Positions 22,357 through 36,429 of a stretch of DNA of 64,000 bases are shown here, one piece after another; the first letter of the stretch is position 1; each line of letters opens with the position of its first letter. This stretch comes from Megaustenia siamemsis (lineage: Eukaryota; Mollusca; Gastropoda; Stylommatophora; Ariophantidae), in assembly GCA_032433765.1 (NCBI GenBank), contig JAVIAB010000051.1:82790340-82854339 (forward strand). Direction: 5' to 3'. Both the position numbers and the translations under genes were made by a program. Below the pieces are notes generated by a model. It saw only the letters and a list, made by a program, of their open reading frames with translations, was not told the DNA's origin and searched no databases.

Positions 22357-22818
22357 TATCAATGTTCCCACATATCGATTATTATGTAAAGCATCAAAGT
22401 TTCCTGATTATAGATCATGTGTGATATAATGCCTAGTTGTCTCGGAAACGGATGATAAAACGTGTGTTCTGTGATTTATTTGAGCACATAGAAAAATACT
22501 CAAGGCAGCTCAAATCAGAAAAGGTGAGATAACAGGCCCAGGCATAAACATAAAATAACGCATTCTTAACATCACTGTGATCATTAGCTTTCAGAAATTA
22601 CCCTCCGGAATCTCGTGCAGGACTTAGAGTTTGTGAACTGTTGCCCGTCTATTGGTGTCGGTGAAGTCTACGTTGGTATCGTTCTCTATTAGAACTGATA
22701 CCGAATGTTGCTGGTGAGAGCAACTGAGTCCAGCCGTATCTGCTGTAGTGATAATGTTGATATCATTATTGCTGACTTAAGCTAAGTCTCAATGCCAGCA
22801 TGTCGTTTTTATTAATTA
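22357..22818. other. Unique stretch without feature
   Basis: No frame or element was recognised. It recurs at 44676-45143. Confidence 0.5.
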
Positions 22819-22869
22819 ATTTTTTTTTTTTTTTTTTTTTGGGGGGGGGGGGGGGGGGTCTTTTTTTTA
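22819..22869. repeat. T-run joined to G-run (copy 1)
   Basis: About 20 T, then about 18 G, then 'tcttttttttac'. The second copy (45144-45186) has fewer of each, the pattern expected of homopolymer-length noise or slippage. Confidence 0.9.
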
Positions 22870-22956
22870 CTCGATGCAATGTCATTTCTGCAAGACACCC
22901 AACAAAAACAAAATACTGGAGCTTGAAAATAATCTTGTATGAGGCGAACACCGACT

Positions 22957-23533
22957 TCTTTCTTCTTTCTTTCGTTCTTTCTTTCTTTCTTTCTTTCTTT
23001 CTTTTTTCTTTCGTTCTTTCTTTCTTTCGTTCGTTCTTTCTTTCTTTCTTTCTTTCGTTCTTTCTTTCTTTCGTTCTTTCTTTCTTTCTTTATTTCTTTC
23101 TTTCGTTCTTTTTTTCTTTCTTCTTTCGTTCTTTCTTTCGTTCTTTCTTTCGTTCTTTCTTTCTTTCTTTCTTTCGTTCTTTCTTTCTTTCTTTCGTTCT
23201 TTCTTTCTTTCGTTCGTTCTTTCTTTCTTTCTTTCGTTCTTTCGTTCTTTCTTTCTTTCGTTCTTTCTTTCGTTCGTTCTTTCTTTCTTTCTTTCTTTCG
23301 TTCTTTCTTTCGTTCTTTCTTTCTTTCTTTCGTTCTTTCTTTCTTTCGTTCTTTCTTTCTTTCTTTCTTTCTTCTTTCGTTCTTTCTTTCTTTCTTTCGT
23401 TCTTCGTTCTTTCTTTCTTTCGTTCTTTCTTTCTTTCGTTTATTCTTTCGTTCTTTCTTTCTTTCTTTCGTTCTTTCTTTCTTTCGATCTTTCGTTCTTT
23501 CTTTCGTTCTTTCTTTCGTTCGTTCTTTCTTTC
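22957..23533. repeat. Interrupted (CTTT)n tract running into the gap
   Basis: TTTC repeats are broken by TTCG steps. Marker interruptions 'cgtttattctttcg' and 'cgatctttcg' match the second copy near 45829 and 45876. The tract stops at the N gap, so its true length in this copy is unknown. Confidence 0.95.
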
Positions 23534-23633
23534 NNNNNNNNNNNNNNNNNNNNNNNNNNNNNNNNNNNNNNNNNNNNNNNNNNNNNNNNNNNNNNNNNNN
23601 NNNNNNNNNNNNNNNNNNNNNNNNNNNNNNNNN
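23534..23633. other. Assembly gap of exactly 100 N
   Basis: One hundred N separate the end of block B (in a microsatellite) from the start of block B'. The round number suggests a placeholder for unknown distance. Confidence 0.99.
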
Positions 23634-23683
23634 CTACTCCATCGAGAACGGTTCTAGATGATGCTGATGATGATGATGATATA

Positions 23684-24581
23684 GTTGAGTCGTGATGTAT
23701 CAAAAGATAGAGGTCTAAGACAAATTGAGTCCATACACTTGACTCATGGACAACAATGTAATGCGATACACGAACGGAAGACAACTTTAGGTTAAATATT
23801 CACGTATTCGAAAGAGGGTCAGGCCATTTTGGCTGTAGACAAATGGTGGCTAATTGAGATTATTCCATAAAAAAAAAAATGGCCACACATACACGCAAAA
23901 CAAATAAATGAAACTACATTCTAGACTAATCTGGAATTGCAATATTGGCTTTTTTTAATTGCATCAATTTAAAGAAACCTGGCTTTTAGATAGTTTATCT
24001 TGAGTGAGAGAAACATTTGGCTTTTTTATTTGTTTGCTTTTTTTTTACTTTCGATCTCAACACAGTTATCTGTAGTGATTCAGTCTTGAGGCAGCGACAG
24101 TCTGGAATATCAAGCCACACTGCTAGAAATGACAACCAACAACAGCGACCTAGCAGTGCACTTTAGAACCGCAGCGAGAACGCACATTTCATCATCTGCC
24201 GAAAATAACTGAACAACTATGCGATCCCCCTGAGTGTCCTCAACTCTAAAACAATAAACAATAAAAAATACATTTTGCGTTTTTTGCCATTCCATTTATT
24301 TTGCCCTCGCACTTCCCTCGCGCGAGATTACATTTGACAAAGCAACTAACTTCCATGTAATCTTTAATTACCATATCTACGTAAAAAGAAAAAAAAAAAG
24401 ACTTCGTTACATCTCGAGAGTGACATATACATTATATGGTGTAAGCGCCGTATTTGTTTTTACTGTCCGAGCGTTTTTGAGAAGTATGGTCAGTCTTACG
24501 TCTAGCCGTTTCTTTATCCTCTACCATAAGAAAGTCTTGGGCGCACTTTTAACAATTTAACTCTGGACCCTGCAGTTGCTG
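23684..24581. other. Second copy of the unique AT-rich stretch
   Basis: Counterpart of 2180-3079, with 1-bp losses (for example 'attcgaaag' for 'attcggaaag' and 'aagaaagtc' for 'aagaaaagtc'). No gene. Confidence 0.5.
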
Positions 24582-27500
24582 ACATCTGCTACAATCACGG
24601 CCAATATATGCTACAATCACGGCCAATATATGCTACAGTCACGGCCAATATATGCTACAATCACGGATAATATATGCTACAGTCACGGCCAATATATGCT
24701 ACAATCACGGCCAATATATGCTACAATCACGGCCAATATATGCTACAATCACGGATAATATATGCTACAATCATGGACAACATCTGGTACAATCACGGCT
24801 AATATCTGCTACAATAACAGCCAACATCTGCTACAAACACGGCTAATATCTGCTACAATCACGACTAATATCTGCTACATTCACAGCCAATATCTGCCAC
24901 AATCACGACCAACATCTGCTACAATAACAGCCAACATCTGCTACAAACATAGCCAATATCTGCTATAATCATGGCCAATATCTGCTACAACCACGGCCAA
25001 CATCTGCTACAATCATGGCCAACATCTGCTACAATAACAGCCAACATCTGCTACAATCACGGCCAATAACTGCTACAATCATGGCCAACATCTGCTACAA
25101 TCATGGCCAACATCTGTACAATAACAGCCAAGAACTGCTACAATCATGGCCAACATCTGATACAATAACAGCCAACATCTGCTACAATCACGGCCAACAT
25201 TTGCTACAATCATGGCCAACATCTGCTACAATAACAGCCAACATCTGCTACAATAAAAAGCCAACATCTGCTACAATCACGACCAACATCTGCTACAATC
25301 ACGGCCAACATCTGCTACAATCATGGCCAACATCTGCTACAATAACAACCATTATCTGCTACAATCGCAGGCAACATCTGCTACAATCACGGGCAACATC
25401 TGCTACAATAATGGCCAACATCGGCTACAATCATGGCCAATATCTGCTACAATAACAGCCAATATCTGCTACAATCACGGCCAATATCTGCTACAATAAC
25501 AGCCAATATCTGCTACAATCATGGCCAACATCTGCTACAATAACAGCCAATATCTGCTACAAACACTACCAATATCTGCTACATCACGGCTAATATCTGC
25601 TACAATCACGGACAACATCTGCTACAATCACGGCCTATATTGCAACAATCACGGCCAACATCTTCTAAAATCACGGCCAATATCTGCTACAATCACGGCC
25701 AATATCTGCTACAATCACGGCCAATATCTGCCACAATCATGGCCAACATCTGCAACAATGACGGCTAATATATTCTAAAAAATACGGCTAATATCTGCTA
25801 CAAAAATAAAAAGCCAATATCTGCTACAATCACGGCCAACATCTGCTACAGTCATGGCCAACATCTGCTACAATCACGGCCAACATTTGCTACAAATAAC
25901 AGCCAACATCTGCTACAGACACAGCCAATATCTGCTACAAATACGGCCAATATCTGCTACAATAAAAAGCCGACATCTGCTACAATCACGGCCACATCTG
26001 CTACAGTCATGGCCAACATCTGCTACAAATAACAGCCAACATCTGCTACAATCACGGCCAACATCTGCTACAGTCATGGCCAACATCTGCTACAATCACG
26101 GCCAACATTTGCTACAAATAACAGCCAAAATCTGCTACAATCATGACCAATATCTGCTACAATAACAGTCAACATCTGCTACAAACATGGCCAATATCTG
26201 CTACAATAACAGCCAACATCTGCTACAATCACGGCCAAAAACTGCTAAAATCACGGCCAACATCTGCTACAATCATGGCCAACATATATACAATAACAGC
26301 TAAGATCTGCTACAATCATGGCCAACATCTGCTACAATAACAGCCAACATCTGCTACAATCATGGCCAACATCTGCTACAATAACAACCAACATCTGCTA
26401 CAATCACGGCAAACATCTGCTGCAATCATGGCCAACATCTGCTACAATAACAAACACCATCTGCTACAATCACGGCCAACATCTGCTACACAATCACCCA
26501 ACACCTACTACAATCACAGCCAACATCTGCTACAAACACGGCTAATATCTGCTACAATCACGGCTAATATCTGCTAAAATCACGGACAACATCTGCTACA
26601 ATCACAACCAATATCTGCTACAATAACAGCCAACATCTGCTACAATCACGGCCAACATCTTCTACAATCACGGCCAACATCTGCTACAATCACGGCCAAT
26701 ATCTGCTACAATCACGGCCAATATCTGCTACAATCACGGCCAACATCTGCTACAATAACAGCCAACATCTGCTACAATCACGGCCAACATCTGCTACAAT
26801 AACAGCCAACATCTGCTACAATCACGGCCAACATCTGCTACAATAACAGCCAACATCTGCTACAAACACGGCTAATATCTGCTACAATCACGACTAATAT
26901 CTGCTACAATCATGGACAACATCTGGTACAATCACGGCTAATATCTGCTACAATAACAGCCAACATCTGCTACAAACACGGCTAATATCTGCTACAATCA
27001 CGACTAATATCTGCTACAATCATGGACAACATCTGGTACAATCACGGCTAATATCTGCTACAATAACAGCCAACATCTGCTACAACACACAAAAAATCTG
27101 CTACAATCATGGCCAATATCTGCTACAACCACGGCCAACATCTGCTACAATCATGGCCAACATCTGCTACAATAACAGCCAACATCTGCTACAATCACGG
27201 CCAATAACTGCTACAATCATGGCCAACATCTGCTACAATCATGGCCAACATCTGTACAATAACAGCCAACATCTGCTACAATCACGGCCAACATTTGCTA
27301 CAATCATGGCCAACATCTGCTACAATAACAGCCAACATCTGCTACAATAAAAAGCCAACATCAGCTACAATCACGACCAACATCTGCTACAATCACGGCC
27401 AACATCTGCTACAATCATGGCCAACATCTGCTACAATAACAGCCATTATCTGCTACAATCGCAGGCAACATCTGCTACAATCACGGGCAACATCTGCTAC

Positions 27501-29968
27501 AATAATGGCCAACATCGGCTACAATCATGGCCAATATCTGCTACAATAACAGCCAATATCTGCTACAATCACGGCCAATATCTGCTACAATAACAGCCAA
27601 TATCTGCTACAATCATGGCCAACATCTGCTACAATAACAGCCAATATCTGCTACAAACACTACCAATATCTGCTACATCACGGCTAATATCTGCTACAAT
27701 CACGGACAACATCTGCTACAATCACGGCCTATATTGCAACAATCACGGCCAACATCTTCTAAAATCACGGCCAATATCTGCTACAATCACAGTCAAAATC
27801 TGCTACAATCACGGCCAATATCTGCTACAATCACGGCCAATATCTGCTACAATCATGGCCAACATCTGCAACAATGACGGCTAATATATGCTAAAAAATA
27901 CGGCTAATATCTGCTACAAAAATAAAAAGCCAATATCTGCTACAATCACGGCCAACATCTGCTACAGTCATGGCCAACATCTGCTACAATCACGGCCAAC
28001 ATTTGCTACAAATAACAGCCAACATCTGCTACAGACACAGCCAATATCTGCTACAAATACGGCCAATATCTGCTACAATAAAAAGCCAACATCTGCTACA
28101 ATCACGGCCAACATCTGCTACAGTCATGGCCAACATCTGCTACAAATAACAGCCAACATCTGCTACAATCACGGCCAACATCTGCTACAGTCATGGCCAA
28201 CATCTGCTACAATCACGGCCAACATTTGCTACAAATAACAGCCAAATCTGCTACAATCATGACCAATATCTGCTACAATAACAGTCAACATCTGCTACAA
28301 ACATGGCCAATATCTGCTACAATAACAGTCAACATCTGCTACAAACATGGCCAATATCTGCTACAATAACAGCCAACATCTGCTACAATCACGGCCAAAA
28401 ACTGCTAAAATCACGGCCAACATCTGCTACAATCATGGCCAACATATATACAATAACAGCTAAGATCTGCTACAATCATGGCCCAACATCTGCTACAATA
28501 ACAGCCAACATCTGCTACAATCATGGCCAACATCTGCTACAATAACAACCAACATCTGCTACAATCACGGCAAACATATGCTGCAATCATGGCCAACATC
28601 TGCTACAATAACAAACACCATCTGCTACAATCACGGCCAACATCTGCTACAATCACAGCCAACACCTGCTACAATCACAGCCAACATCTGCTACAAACAC
28701 GGCTAATATCTGCTACAATCACGGCTAATATCTGCTAAAATCACGGACAACATCTGCTACAATCACAACCAATATCTGCTACAATAACAGCCAACATCTG
28801 CTACAATCACGGCCAACATCTTCTACAATCACGGCCAACATCTGCTACAATCACGGCCAATATCTGCTACAATCACGGCCAATATCTGCTACAATCACGG
28901 CCAACATCTGCTACAATAACAGCCAACATCTGCTACAATCACGGCCAACATCTGCTACAATAACAGCCAACATCTGCTACAATCACGGCCAACATCTGCT
29001 ACAATAACAGCCAACATCTGCTACAAACACGGCTAATATCTGCTACAATCACGACTAATATCTGCTACAATCATGGACAACATCTGGTACAATCACGGCT
29101 AATATCTGCTACAATAACAGCCAACATCTGCTACAAACACACAAAAAATCTGCTACAATCATGGCCAATATCTGCTACAACCACGGCTAATATCTGCTAC
29201 AATCACGGCTAATATCTGCTACAATCACGGCTAATATCTGCTACAATCACGGCTAATATCTGCTACAATCACGGCTAATATTTGCTACAATCACGGCTAA
29301 TATCTGCTACAATCACGGCTAATATTTGCTACAATCACGGCTAATATCTGCTACAATCATGGCTAACATCTGCTACAATCACGGCTAATATCTGCTACAA
29401 TCACGCACAACATCTGCTATAATCATGGCCAACATCTGCTACAATCATGGCTAATATCTGCTACAATCACGGCTAATATCTGCTACAATCACGGCTAATA
29501 TCTGCTACAATCACGGCTAATATCTGCTACAATCACGGCTAATATCTGCTACAATCACGGACAACATCTGCTACAATCATGGTCAACATCTGCTACAATC
29601 ATGGCCAATATCTGCTACAATCACGGCTAATATCTTCTACAATCACGGCCTATAAATGCTACAATCACGGCCAACATCTTTTAAAATCACGGCCAACATC
29701 TTTTAAAATCACGGCCAATATCTGCTACAATCACAGTCAATATATGCTACAATCACGGTCAATATCTGCTACAATCACGGCCAATATATCCTACAATCAT
29801 GGTCAATATCTGCTACAATCGTGGTCAATATCTGCTACAATCATGGTCAATATCTGCTACAATCATGGTCAGTATCTCCTACAATCATGGTCAATATCTC
29901 CTACAATCATGGTCAATATCTCCTACAATCATGGTCAATATCTGCTACAATCATGGTCAATATTTGAT
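24582..29968. repeat. 22-bp satellite array (copy 2)
   Basis: Same unit, same regional zones and same ~2.15-kb higher-order duplication as 3080-8470. Net length differs by only a few bases, although 1-bp indels are scattered, for example 'gccacatctg' near 25992 and 'ctacacaatcaccc' near 26489. Near-identity over 245 units argues for very recent common origin or allelism. Confidence 0.97.
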
Positions 29969-30178
29969 AAAAAGAGAAGTCTCTTGTAACCGTCACTAGT
30001 GTCAGACAGGGTCAAGTTGTGATGGCTGTGTGTAGATCTCACCAAATTTGAGTTGACCAATGCTCTCTTTGAACTTAATATTGACGTCTAGAGGCGTAGT
30101 TATAAGAAGATAACAACATTTGAAATTGACGACACTAGGTATTTTACAATTAGTAATTTCGCAAACTGTAAATTAGAT

Positions 30179-30942
30179 ACTTCTTGTGTGTTCTTGACGC
30201 TGAATAATCAGGACGAGATCACCAAGTCAATAGCTACTGGAAAATTCTCAAACAATTATAAAGCAGAAACTGAGGCCATCAGAGATGCTGCAACACTGGC
30301 TACTCAACACAACAATAACATGCACAATAAATTGGTGATTCTGACTGATGCAGACTGTCAGTACTATGCGCTCTAAAAGTCCCAAGAACAATGAACTAGA
30401 TGACTTGAGAACAACCCTGGACCAACTATGCAATAACTTCCAGAGAGTAGTCATTCAGTGGATACCATCACGCTGTAATATACACGGGAACGAACGCGCA
30501 GACAAATTAGCTAATAAGGGAGGGAGATTACCACAAGAGAACCATCCGCTCAGTTCTGATGAAGCCAAATCCATCCTCAAAGGTCAGTTCCATGAAAAAT
30601 GGAAACGAGAAGACCCAAAGCATAACGAGAGGGACGGATACCACCAACTATCAAGGAGGGATCAAGCCACCATACTTCGCCTATGCACTGGCCACAATAG
30701 AATGAGAAATCACATATTCTCCAAATTCAAAATAGGTACAACCAGCCTATGCCACTGTACACTGGACAATATGACTACAAAACATGTTCTACAGGATTGC
30801 CCCCAGTATATAGACCTGAGAAGAGCAATGTGGTCCACACCCATCTCCCTGGAAGAAAAACTATATGGGGCAATCGATTCACTGAAACAGACAGCTGACT
30901 TCATGTGAGAGTCTGGAATCCTACTCTGATTGAGTCTTGATC

Positions 30943-30944
<2 letters not shown>
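30179..30944 (+). mobile_element. Jockey-like LINE 3' end: RNase H (copy 2)
   Basis: Counterpart of 8681. One more G near 30851 keeps the frame to the natural end (EEKLYGAIDSLKQTADFM and stop at 30908), so this version shows the true C-terminus. The same frameshift near 30348-30376 is present, so the element is defective in both copies. The order TDAD, QWIPSRCNIHGNERADK, CHC...H..QDC is unchanged. Confidence 0.85.

Positions 30945-30990
<46 letters not shown>
30945..30990. repeat. (GA)n microsatellite (copy 2)
   Basis: GA repeat after the LINE end, slightly shorter than at 9446. Confidence 0.9.
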
Positions 30991-30991
<1 letters not shown>

Positions 30992-31164
30992 AAAGAGAGA
31001 TAGTTCTAATTTTAATCAGTAAAATAATTCCCGACAAGAGTGAACATAAAAGCCGTTCGCTCGGTAAAATAAACCAGAACTGTTGTCTAACTAATGCTTA
31101 GTTTCATTTCTTGAAATTAAATTGTTCAATGTCTTCACTTTTATTGTCTCTAACGAAACATTTT

Positions 31165-31622
31165 AATAAACACAAAAGAGTTCTTGGATGTTATGTAGAG
31201 CCAGTCTTAACATATGGATGTGAATCATGGAAAAAAATAGGACAACAGACAAGAAAATCACTGGAGTCTGTAGAAATGTGGTTTTACAGAATAATGCTGA
31301 GAATACCATGGGCAGCTAAGAAGAGTAATTAAAACGTTCTGAAAGAGGCCAGAGTAAAGAGAGAGCTAATATCCAATGTTAAGAAGAAACAATAATTAAT
31401 TTTTTGGCCATGTTATGAGAAGGAAACAACTGGAATATATTGTAACAACTATGATAATTGAGGGGCGAAGAGGGGGAAGCAAAGAGAAACGATACCAGAC
31501 AGCTTAAGAGAATGGCTTGGTAGAAGGTCAACAACAGAAATGATAAATAACTGTCGAGATCGAAAGTTGTAGAAATACATAATCACTTACACCAGCCAGA
31601 CATATGACTTTATGATGATGAA
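31165..31622 (+). mobile_element. LINE ORF2 C-terminal remnant (family L-GAT, copy 2)
   Basis: Counterpart of 9672. HKRVLGCYVEPVLTYGCESW and MWFYRIMLRIPWAAKK are readable, followed by a stop. It ends in TGATGATGAA. Confidence 0.8.
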
Positions 31623-32777
31623 ACAAAACATTACTGTGTTGCGGTGTTTTCTCCCAATACTTCTGATTTCATTTCTCACCTGTCTACGTTACAGGAATCA
31701 TTGCACGAAATAGAGTTTTAACAGCGTCTGTCATTAAATGAACACCGCCAAGGCAGCCACTGAGGTAAAAAAATCATTCCCTGCGTTTAGACTGCTTGAC
31801 CCCTGCGCGACCTGCTGATAAGCGAGCGCAAGCCAGAGAACCAGACGTTGTTACTGCTTGATCGGAGCTTCTTTCCCTCGACACAATACGATGTCGTGTT
31901 TTAGTGACCTAGTTTGTGGCAATTATTACCGATCCGACTCAGCAGAGGAAACAAGTGTTAGAAAGCCGTTTTTTTGCGTTCGTCTCACAGCTTGAGAAAA
32001 CAGGTCTGATCTCTTCGCCTGCTCCCGGTAACATAAGGAGACGAGATCTTACGATATATCGTGTCTAGTGAAAATACTTTTAAATCACTCAACTGCTGGT
32101 CTATTTTCTGTTATAATCAAGACAACCTAGGTGGAAAAACACGTAAGTAAAAACGGTAATTGTGGTCGTCACAAAGAAACTGATCCATTCTTTGCTGTAG
32201 CTTTTGTGTAGTGTTCGAACGGCTGCTTTGTTTGAGTAAATCGCGTCGACAATAAAAAAAAAAGGGCGTAAACGGAACGAATTTAAATACGAGTTTAATG
32301 TTTGAAGTAGTAACCCCGGGGAGGTAGAGAGACAGGATTTTCATCACGGTTTTAAATCGAGTGTTTTACCTGTGAGTAGTCTTATCTTTCTGTGGACTGT
32401 GATTCTGTGATGTCTCATTTTCACGAAGTCAAATAGACCATATTTAGGTAAGTGAAGTTTTGTTCACTGTGTGATCTATAGACCTGTAGTAGTTTCCAGA
32501 TGTGTGAAAGTACAGATTGCTGTTTGATATACCCGCGTTTTTTTATTCTGACATCAGTATTAATATCATGCTACACTATATACAAGTGGTGGTAAAAATA
32601 TAACTGTACACTGCGTGGCGACTGCATAAACACGCGGACAGATTCAATATCCCTTAGTAACGCCGAATAATGTAATTAAATAATGATGTAAACGATAGCC
32701 TAAAAAATAATATCAACTATTGTATTGTGCAATTATTAAGGTTATTGAGACATCTCGTTTCTAATTCTCAACGATTC
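31623..32777. other. Second copy of unique stretch with donor-like site
   Basis: Counterpart of 10128-11284. The 'tttaggtaagtgaag' donor word is retained near 32443-32457. No gene recognised. Confidence 0.35.
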
Positions 32778-33058
32778 TGTCTGTGATAGCAAGTAAACGT
32801 AAAGAGCCCCCGTCACGCCAAGTGGCGTCAGTGAATATGGTGTTAGTGACCATAAATTTTACAGACCTTCGGCACATGATTTTTGGGTAATGTGGTCGGT
32901 ATTACGCCCGTGCCGCTTTACTTTCCCAGAAAAAAAATCCGGTACCCATTTAAGGCTGGGTGAACCGGTGTCCTTCGATTGGGATCGAACCCTACCTCTT
33001 GTCCTTTGTAGTCCAGTTCACTAACCACTGATCTATCGCGGCTCCCATGTCTGTGATA
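32778..33058 (-). mobile_element. SINE-1 with 11-bp TSD (copy 2)
   Basis: The element is 32789-33047, with TSD 'tgtctgtgata' at 32778-32788 and 33048-33058. Same insertion as 11285-11567, hence older than the divergence of the two copies. Confidence 0.88.
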
Positions 33059-33132
33059 TGAATAATATATTATTTTAGAAGGCGCTGTTATCTACTCTTT
33101 TAGAAATAGTAGTTATGTTAAGAAAAGTAATG

Positions 33133-33375
33133 ATATAACTATTCATTCTAAAATGTACTTATGTAACTATTAATTCTAAAATGTACTTATGTAACTATTC
33201 ATTCTAAAATGTACTTATGTAACTATTCATTCTAAAATGTACTTATGTAACTATTCATTCTAAAATGTACTTATGTAACTATTCATTCTAAAATGTACTT
33301 ATGTAACTATTCATTCTAAAATGTACTTATGTAACTATTAATTCTAAAATGTACTTATGTAACTATTCATTCTAA
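33133..33375. repeat. 28-bp minisatellite (copy 2)
   Basis: Same unit and same number of repeats as 11643-11885. Confidence 0.95.
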
Positions 33376-33391
33376 ATTTGGTTATTTGGTT

Positions 33392-33502
33392 ATGGAAGGC
33401 CCCGGTACCACTGCAAACGAATTAAAATCCATAATTGCTCAACCGCCCGTGCCAGCGCAATCATCCGAATTAATATCTCATCTCCGAAACAAAGAAAGGT
33501 AA
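33392..33502 (+). CDS. Candidate short coding exon (copy 2)
   Basis: Identical 36-codon frame to 11901-12011, again ending at the donor-like 'aaaggtaact'. Identity to copy 1 carries no independent support, because the whole block is duplicated. Confidence 0.2.
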   Translation: MEGPGTTANELKSIIAQPPVPAQSSELISHLRNKER

Positions 33503-34201
33503 CTGTAGTCCACATCGTAGCAGTCTCAGCACATGCCAAAAGACATAAGGCGAAACCGCACAGAAAGTGAACACAGCCAACTGTTCCCTGTCATACGATA
33601 TCATCATTCATCGTAAACAATCGGAAAATCGACATTCTAAATTGTACTGATGTAACTATTCATTCAAAAATTAAATATTGTTATACACTATCTTTACATC
33701 ATTTTCTTATTACTGGGGTCTGCCAGGGTGGTGGGAACTAATTGCTATATAACTATTAAATGTAAAGGAGCGACCTGTACTTACAGAATTAACTGTTAAT
33801 TAGAGACTTCTATTTTGAGAATTATTGGTTTGAAAGAGACCTATACTAAAGAATTAAAATTCATTTTTGAGAATGTTTTCATTCATGCATGCATATCCAT
33901 TCCGATAGAGGTTAGATATCATAGCCCAGCCACAACCCTCGGTCTTGTACTCTGTAACAGCTCCACACATTGATCATGTCCCCTGCTGCACCATCAAACG
34001 ACCAGTATGTTTTCCTCTCTGTCTGCCTCTATCTCACCGGCCATCTATTTTCCGTGTTGTTACTATCCCAACCCGCCTGGACTCCGCCCAGGAGGATCAA
34101 TACAAAGAAATGCATATAAATAGGAAGCTGTGGTAAAGCTAAGAAATAAAAATAACTATAGAAAAAAAAAAGAAAAAAAACGTACGGTTAAAGCCATGTG
34201 C

Positions 34202-34760
34202 TTGTGTTGTATGTTTGTTCCTCCTGAAGGTCTTAGAGACAAAAGATCCTTCTAATTTGTGTTGTATGTTTGTTCCTCTTGAAGGTCTTAGAGACAAAAG
34301 ATCCTTCTAATTTGTGTTGTATGTTTGTTCCTCTTGAAGGTCTTAGAGACAAAAGATCCTTCTAATTTGTGTTGTATGTTTGTTCCTCCTGAAGGTCTTA
34401 GAGACAAAAGATCCTTCTAATTTGTGTTGTATGTTTGTTCCTCCTGAAGGTTTTAGAGACAAAAGATCCTTCTAATTTGTGTTGTATGTTTGTTCCTCCT
34501 GAAGGTCTTAGAGACAAAGATCCTTCTAATTTGTGTTGTATGTTTGTTCCTCTTGAAGGTCTTAGAGACAAAAGATCCTTCTAATTTGTGTTGTATGTTT
34601 GTTCCTCTTGAAGGTCTTAGAGACAAAAGATCCTTCTAATTTGTGTTGTATGTTTGTTCCTCCTGAAGGTCTTAGAGACAAAAGATCCTTCTAATTTGTG
34701 TTGTATGTTTGTTCCTCCTGAAGGTCTTAGAGACAAAAGATCCTTCTAATTTGTGTTGTC
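34202..34760. repeat. 55-bp minisatellite, ~10 units (copy 2)
   Basis: Same unit and order of cct/ctt variants as 12706-13268. 1-bp losses occur in different units. Confidence 0.95.
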
Positions 34761-34848
34761 CAGATGATACGTAAAACTTTAACCATGCCGGTTTTTTCTC
34801 TATTTTTGTGGGTTCATTTCTCCTCTCTCCACCTACAAATTTGGACAA

Positions 34849-35210
34849 TCATTTAATCATCATCATCGCGTGCCATCTCCGCAACGAAGACTGGCTACTA
34901 TGAAGCGCCATTCTGCTGTCTCTTGATTTGATGGTGCACAGTGTCATAGGCTTTGTCTGTCTTTTGATGTTACTCGTCCATGTTAGTCTTGGTCTTCCTC
35001 TGCCTCTTTTACCTTGTAATTTCCCTTCCAAGATTACATTTAGTAGGTTGTTGTGTCTTTTAACATGGCCCAAAAATCTCATTTGTCTTGTTTTAATTGT
35101 ATTTAGTAGTTCTCTTTTAATTTATAGTTGTTTTAAGACTTCATCGCTTGTTTCATTTCTTTCCACCCATTTCTACCTATTCTTCTAGGTATCTTTTAAT
35201 AATTGTTGTT
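34849..35210 (-). mobile_element. LINE ORF2 3'-end remnant (family L-KRH, copy 2)
   Basis: Counterpart of 13360. One extra base near 35048 preserves RFLGHVKRHNNLLNVILEGK and GKRGRGRPRLTW in a single frame, closer to the ancestral state. Confidence 0.78.
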
Positions 35211-35424
35211 ATTGTTCTCCTTCCTTCGTCTGTCCCATTCACTTTCTCCAGATTGGATTTCTTTACCTTCCCACGATACCTTAGTGGCCTTCTTAAAACA
35301 AGAACCTACTCCTCAACTTTTCGTTGTTATATTTCTTTGTTTACTCCTCCATTCAGTTTCATTTGTAAAGTAAGTACTTCTACCAAGAGAATTCTTGGCG
35401 CTTCAAGAAATGTCTGTTTATGAA

Positions 35425-36061
35425 ATAATTTATTATAGGGTTATATATGTACACACACTATTAGAATTAATTTAATTGTAATTTATATTAATATTTTCGA
35501 AATGATATTTACATTATATTTTTGTTTAGCAGCAATGGTGGCGTACATTTATACTTTTTCAGAATGTTAATGTTGACGTACCGATGTTTTTAGAACCCTG
35601 GCACCATTTATACTCTTTTAGAAAAAATGATAGTTTATGTGTTTTTCCCTAGAGTGGTGTTAAATAGTTCTATTTTGCATAATTTTGATATCAAATTCAG
35701 AATAATGATAATTAATTCTACTTTAGAATTATTCTTGAACTTTAGTTCTACTTTAAAGTAATGACATTTAGTTACAGATCCTCGATTTTTAATAATAATT
35801 TAATGGACCCACGAACTTTATTTCCTAAAATATATTCATATGAATTTCTTTGATTATTCTTTTCCTATCAAGTTATAACAATTTTTCCGACATATAATTA
35901 TCTAAAAGTTTAACATTTATTGATTATATAAACGTCTGTTGTATTGCATTAATGATCGTAAAAAGTACTTTTAGTTTACATAGTTTTCTGCAGACACAAA
36001 CTGACCATTTAAACAAATGTTTCATGATCATCAGTTTAGCACTGATTATCTTCCAGACTTC
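35425..36061. other. Second copy of AT-rich stretch
   Basis: Counterpart of 13930-14568; no feature. Confidence 0.5.
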
Positions 36062-36398
36062 GGGGGCCTCGGTAGCCGAGTTGGGAAAACCACCCGACTG
36101 GACTACCGACGTTCGGACAACCCGTGTTGGATTCCCGCTGCGAGCAGTGTGAATTGTACTCGTGGTTGAAAAAAAAATACCCCCCCCCCCCGCCCCCCGG
36201 TCGACCCAGCCGTTGGCAGAAATGGGTACCAGGGTATTGCCCTGGGAAGGTGAGGAATGTCGCCTCGCATCTGAGTTTCGATGCTTGAGGCGACACTATA
36301 CAGAAATATCCGAACATTTCTGGATAGGCGGCGAGCACATATGGGTATATACTCGCGTGCTAAGACGCCGGTTCAATTTTCGTACTTTACCTTTATCA
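36062..36398 (+). mobile_element. SINE-2 (copy 2)
   Basis: Counterpart of 14569. The internal A/C run is shorter and is broken by one G. Single 3' module. Confidence 0.85.
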
Positions 36399-36429
36399 TA
36401 AAGAATTAAGCATTTCAGAATTCATTAAC

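Larger units (their letters stand above)
2130..23533. repeat. Block B: first copy of a ~21.4-kb direct duplication
   Basis: Every landmark from 'ctactccatcgagaacggtt' at 2130 to the CTTT tract ending at 23533 recurs in the same order and orientation from 23634 onward. The offset is about 21.50 kb at the start, still 21.50 kb after the satellite array, and about 22.3 kb at the end, because the second copy carries a 1.08-kb insertion and lost some VNTR units. Differences are mainly 1-bp indels, with few substitutions. The 100-N gap sits exactly between the two copies, which favours unmerged overlapping contigs (inference). Confidence 0.95.
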
